Positions 5,668-6,562 of a stretch of DNA of 6,562 nucleotides are shown here, piece by piece. Both the position numbers and the translations under genes were made by a program. Below the pieces are notes generated by a model that saw nothing but the letters and a program-made list of their open reading frames with translations, searched no databases and was not told the DNA's origin. The number at the start of each line of letters is the position of its first letter. Position 1 is the first letter of the stretch. This stretch comes from Capsulimonas sp. (GTDB taxonomy: Bacteria > Armatimonadota > Armatimonadia > Armatimonadales > Capsulimonadaceae): the NCBI GenBank assembly GCA_025963815.1, contig JAOQAA010000069.1:1-6562 (forward strand), read 5' to 3'.

Positions 5668-6509
5668 CCCTGGGTCTACCTCGCCTTCGCCAAACTCTCC
5701 AAAACCCTTCGGAACGTTTTCAAGGACTCGCGCTTCACTCCGGCAGGGAAGCGTGGCTGCGTCTCCTGCCCGCCGAAGCGGGCAGGGGACTTTTGTTTGT
5801 CGACGCCGAATCCGGGCAGGAAATTCCCGCGCGCACGGAGAACCTCGGAGATACGTCTCGGCAAACGCAGATCCATGCGGGCGGGCGTACGCTTTCCACG
5901 GTTGAGCATTTGCTTTCGGCGCTGGCGGCGCTGAGGGTGGACGACGTCCAGATCGAGGTTTCCGGACCGGAACTGCCGATTGCCGATGGCAGCGCGGCGC
6001 CCTTTATTGCGCTGATCCAGGCGGCGGGCGTCACCCCGCATCCCAGCGCAACCGCTGTGGAGCCGCTGGTTTTGCGCGAACCGCTGCTGCTGACCGGCGC
6101 CGCCGGTTCATCGGCAGTGGCTTTGCCCGCGCCGCACTTTCAGGCGACCGTGGCGCTTTCGTATCCGAACCATCCGTATCTTGGACATCAGATCGCGACG
6201 TTCGATGCGATGACGGACGATTATGCATCCCAGATCGCGCCGGCGCGGACATATGGTTTTTTGTCCGAGATCGAGCAGCTGCATGCGCGAGGATTGGGTC
6301 TGGGTGCATCGTATGACAATGCGCTGGTGCTGGGAGAAACCGAGTACGTGACGCCGCCGCGCTTTGAGAACGAGCTGGCGCGTCACAAGCTGCTGGATTT
6401 GATCGGCGATCTGGCGCTGACGGGCCGCCCGCTGCACATGCACGTAGTCGCTGTGAAACCGGGCCACCAGCTGAACACCGGGCTGGCGTTGCTGCTCAGC
6501 AAACTGTAA
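5664..6509 (+). CDS. lpxC: UDP-3-O-acyl-N-acetylglucosamine deacetylase LpxC
   Basis: Zinc hydrolase for the committed step of lipid A synthesis; it removes the acetyl group from UDP-3-O-acyl-GlcNAc, giving the amine that LpxD acylates. The GTG start overlaps the lpxD stop by 4 nt and yields 281 residues (E. coli 305). Visible motifs: GLALHSG (21-27); STVEHLLSALAAL (78-90) with zinc ligand H82 and catalytic E81; ELPIADGSAAPFI (103-115); ARTYGFLSEIEQLHARGLGL (194-213), part of the second domain; ELARHKLLDLIGDL (237-250) with zinc ligands H241 and D245; KPGHQLNTG (265-273) with H268, matching the catalytic histidine H265 of E. coli. All three zinc ligands are intact, so the enzyme should be active. 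The gene is a single-domain LpxC, not an LpxC-FabZ fusion. A terminator-like hairpin lies within codons 33-46. No FabZ or LpxA gene, the usual next partners, is seen before the window ends. Confidence 0.98.
   Translation: MTLGLPRLRQTLQNPSERFQGLALHSGREAWLRLLPAEAGRGLLFVDAESGQEIPARTENLGDTSRQTQIHAGGRTLSTVEHLLSALAALRVDDVQIEVSGPELPIADGSAAPFIALIQAAGVTPHPSATAVEPLVLREPLLLTGAAGSSAVALPAPHFQATVALSYPNHPYLGHQIATFDAMTDDYASQIAPARTYGFLSEIEQLHARGLGLGASYDNALVLGETEYVTPPRFENELARHKLLDLIGDLALTGRPLHMHVVAVKPGHQLNTGLALLLSKL
5761..5799 (+). terminator. terminator-like hairpin inside the lpxC coding sequence
   Basis: GTCTCCTGCCCGC (5761-5773) pairs with GCGGGCAGGGGAC (5778-5790) around a CGAA loop: 13 base pairs with a single T-G wobble. 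TTTTGTTTG follows at once (5791-5799). A GC-rich stem, tetraloop and T-run on the plus strand make the full intrinsic-terminator shape, yet the frame reads straight through (residues 33-46). It could attenuate lpxC transcription, be masked by translating ribosomes, or be a coincidence of conserved codons. The structure is clear; the function is inferred. Confidence 0.5.
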
Positions 6510-6525
6510 AAGCTGGTCAAAATTT

Positions 6526-6556
6526 CGAAGATTGGCGGACCGATCCGCTTCGTTTT
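6526..6556 (+). terminator. possible weak terminator after lpxC
   Basis: GCGGA-CCGA-TCCGC (6535-6548) forms a 5-bp stem. CGAA (6526-6529) can add four pairs with TTCG (6549-6552) across a 5-nt bulge, and TTTT follows (6553-6556). It lies 16-50 nt after the lpxC stop. The stem is much weaker than the hairpin inside lpxC, so termination is uncertain. Confidence 0.35.
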
Positions 6557-6562
6557 GTGAGT

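Noticed and set aside
1..6562. CRISPR arrays, tRNA or rRNA genes, insertion sequences, phage genes or attachment sites.
   Set aside because: None seen: no regularly spaced repeats, no cloverleaf-like sequence noticed, no transposase or integrase frame, and nearly all bases belong to core envelope genes.

Overview
The window carries six plus-strand genes packed head to tail, with no convincing minus-strand gene. It is moderately GC-rich and codes for the outer-membrane biogenesis machinery of a diderm bacterium. In order: an ECF sigma factor (65-640), the outer-membrane assembly protein BamA (752-2701), a secreted Skp/OmpH-type periplasmic chaperone (2777-3436), a coiled-coil lipoprotein that looks like a diverged relative of that chaperone (3438-4634), LpxD (4636-5667) and LpxC (5664-6509). 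The order bamA - ompH - ompH-like - lpxD - lpxC, the three-POTRA BamA and the TTG/GTG starts suggest a non-proteobacterial diderm. Armatimonadota is my best guess (a Negativicutes- or cyanobacteria-like arrangement is the alternative), but this rests on gene order and protein style, not on a marker gene.

Layout. The sigma factor's reading frame is open to the left edge, so its true start may lie outside the window. A 111-bp gap without a clear terminator leads to bamA, which starts at a TTG behind a good ribosome-binding site. The bamA-ompH gap holds a long imperfect hairpin and, overlapping it, a sequence matching the general ECF promoter pattern (GGAACC, 16 nt, CGTC). From ompH onward the genes nearly touch: 1 nt separates ompH from the lipoprotein gene, 1 nt separates the lipoprotein gene from lpxD, and lpxD and lpxC overlap by 4 nt. 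A weak terminator-like hairpin follows lpxC at the right edge.

How the genes work together. Skp/OmpH-type chaperones escort unfolded outer-membrane proteins across the periplasm to BamA, which folds them into the membrane. LpxC and LpxD perform the second and third steps of lipid A synthesis, supplying the lipid of the outer leaflet. The cluster therefore couples protein and lipid supply for the outer membrane. The ECF sigma factor at its head is a natural candidate for an envelope-stress regulator of the cluster, but that link is inferred.

Most interesting signals: (1) a 13-bp hairpin with a CGAA loop followed at once by TTTTGTTT inside the lpxC coding sequence, a textbook intrinsic-terminator shape about 100 nt after the start codon; (2) the ECF-type promoter candidate overlapping a hairpin upstream of ompH; (3) the Skp-like lipoprotein, with the same N- and C-terminal signature segments as its neighbour around a much longer coiled coil; (4) a tandem 31-residue duplication in the OmpH coiled coil.
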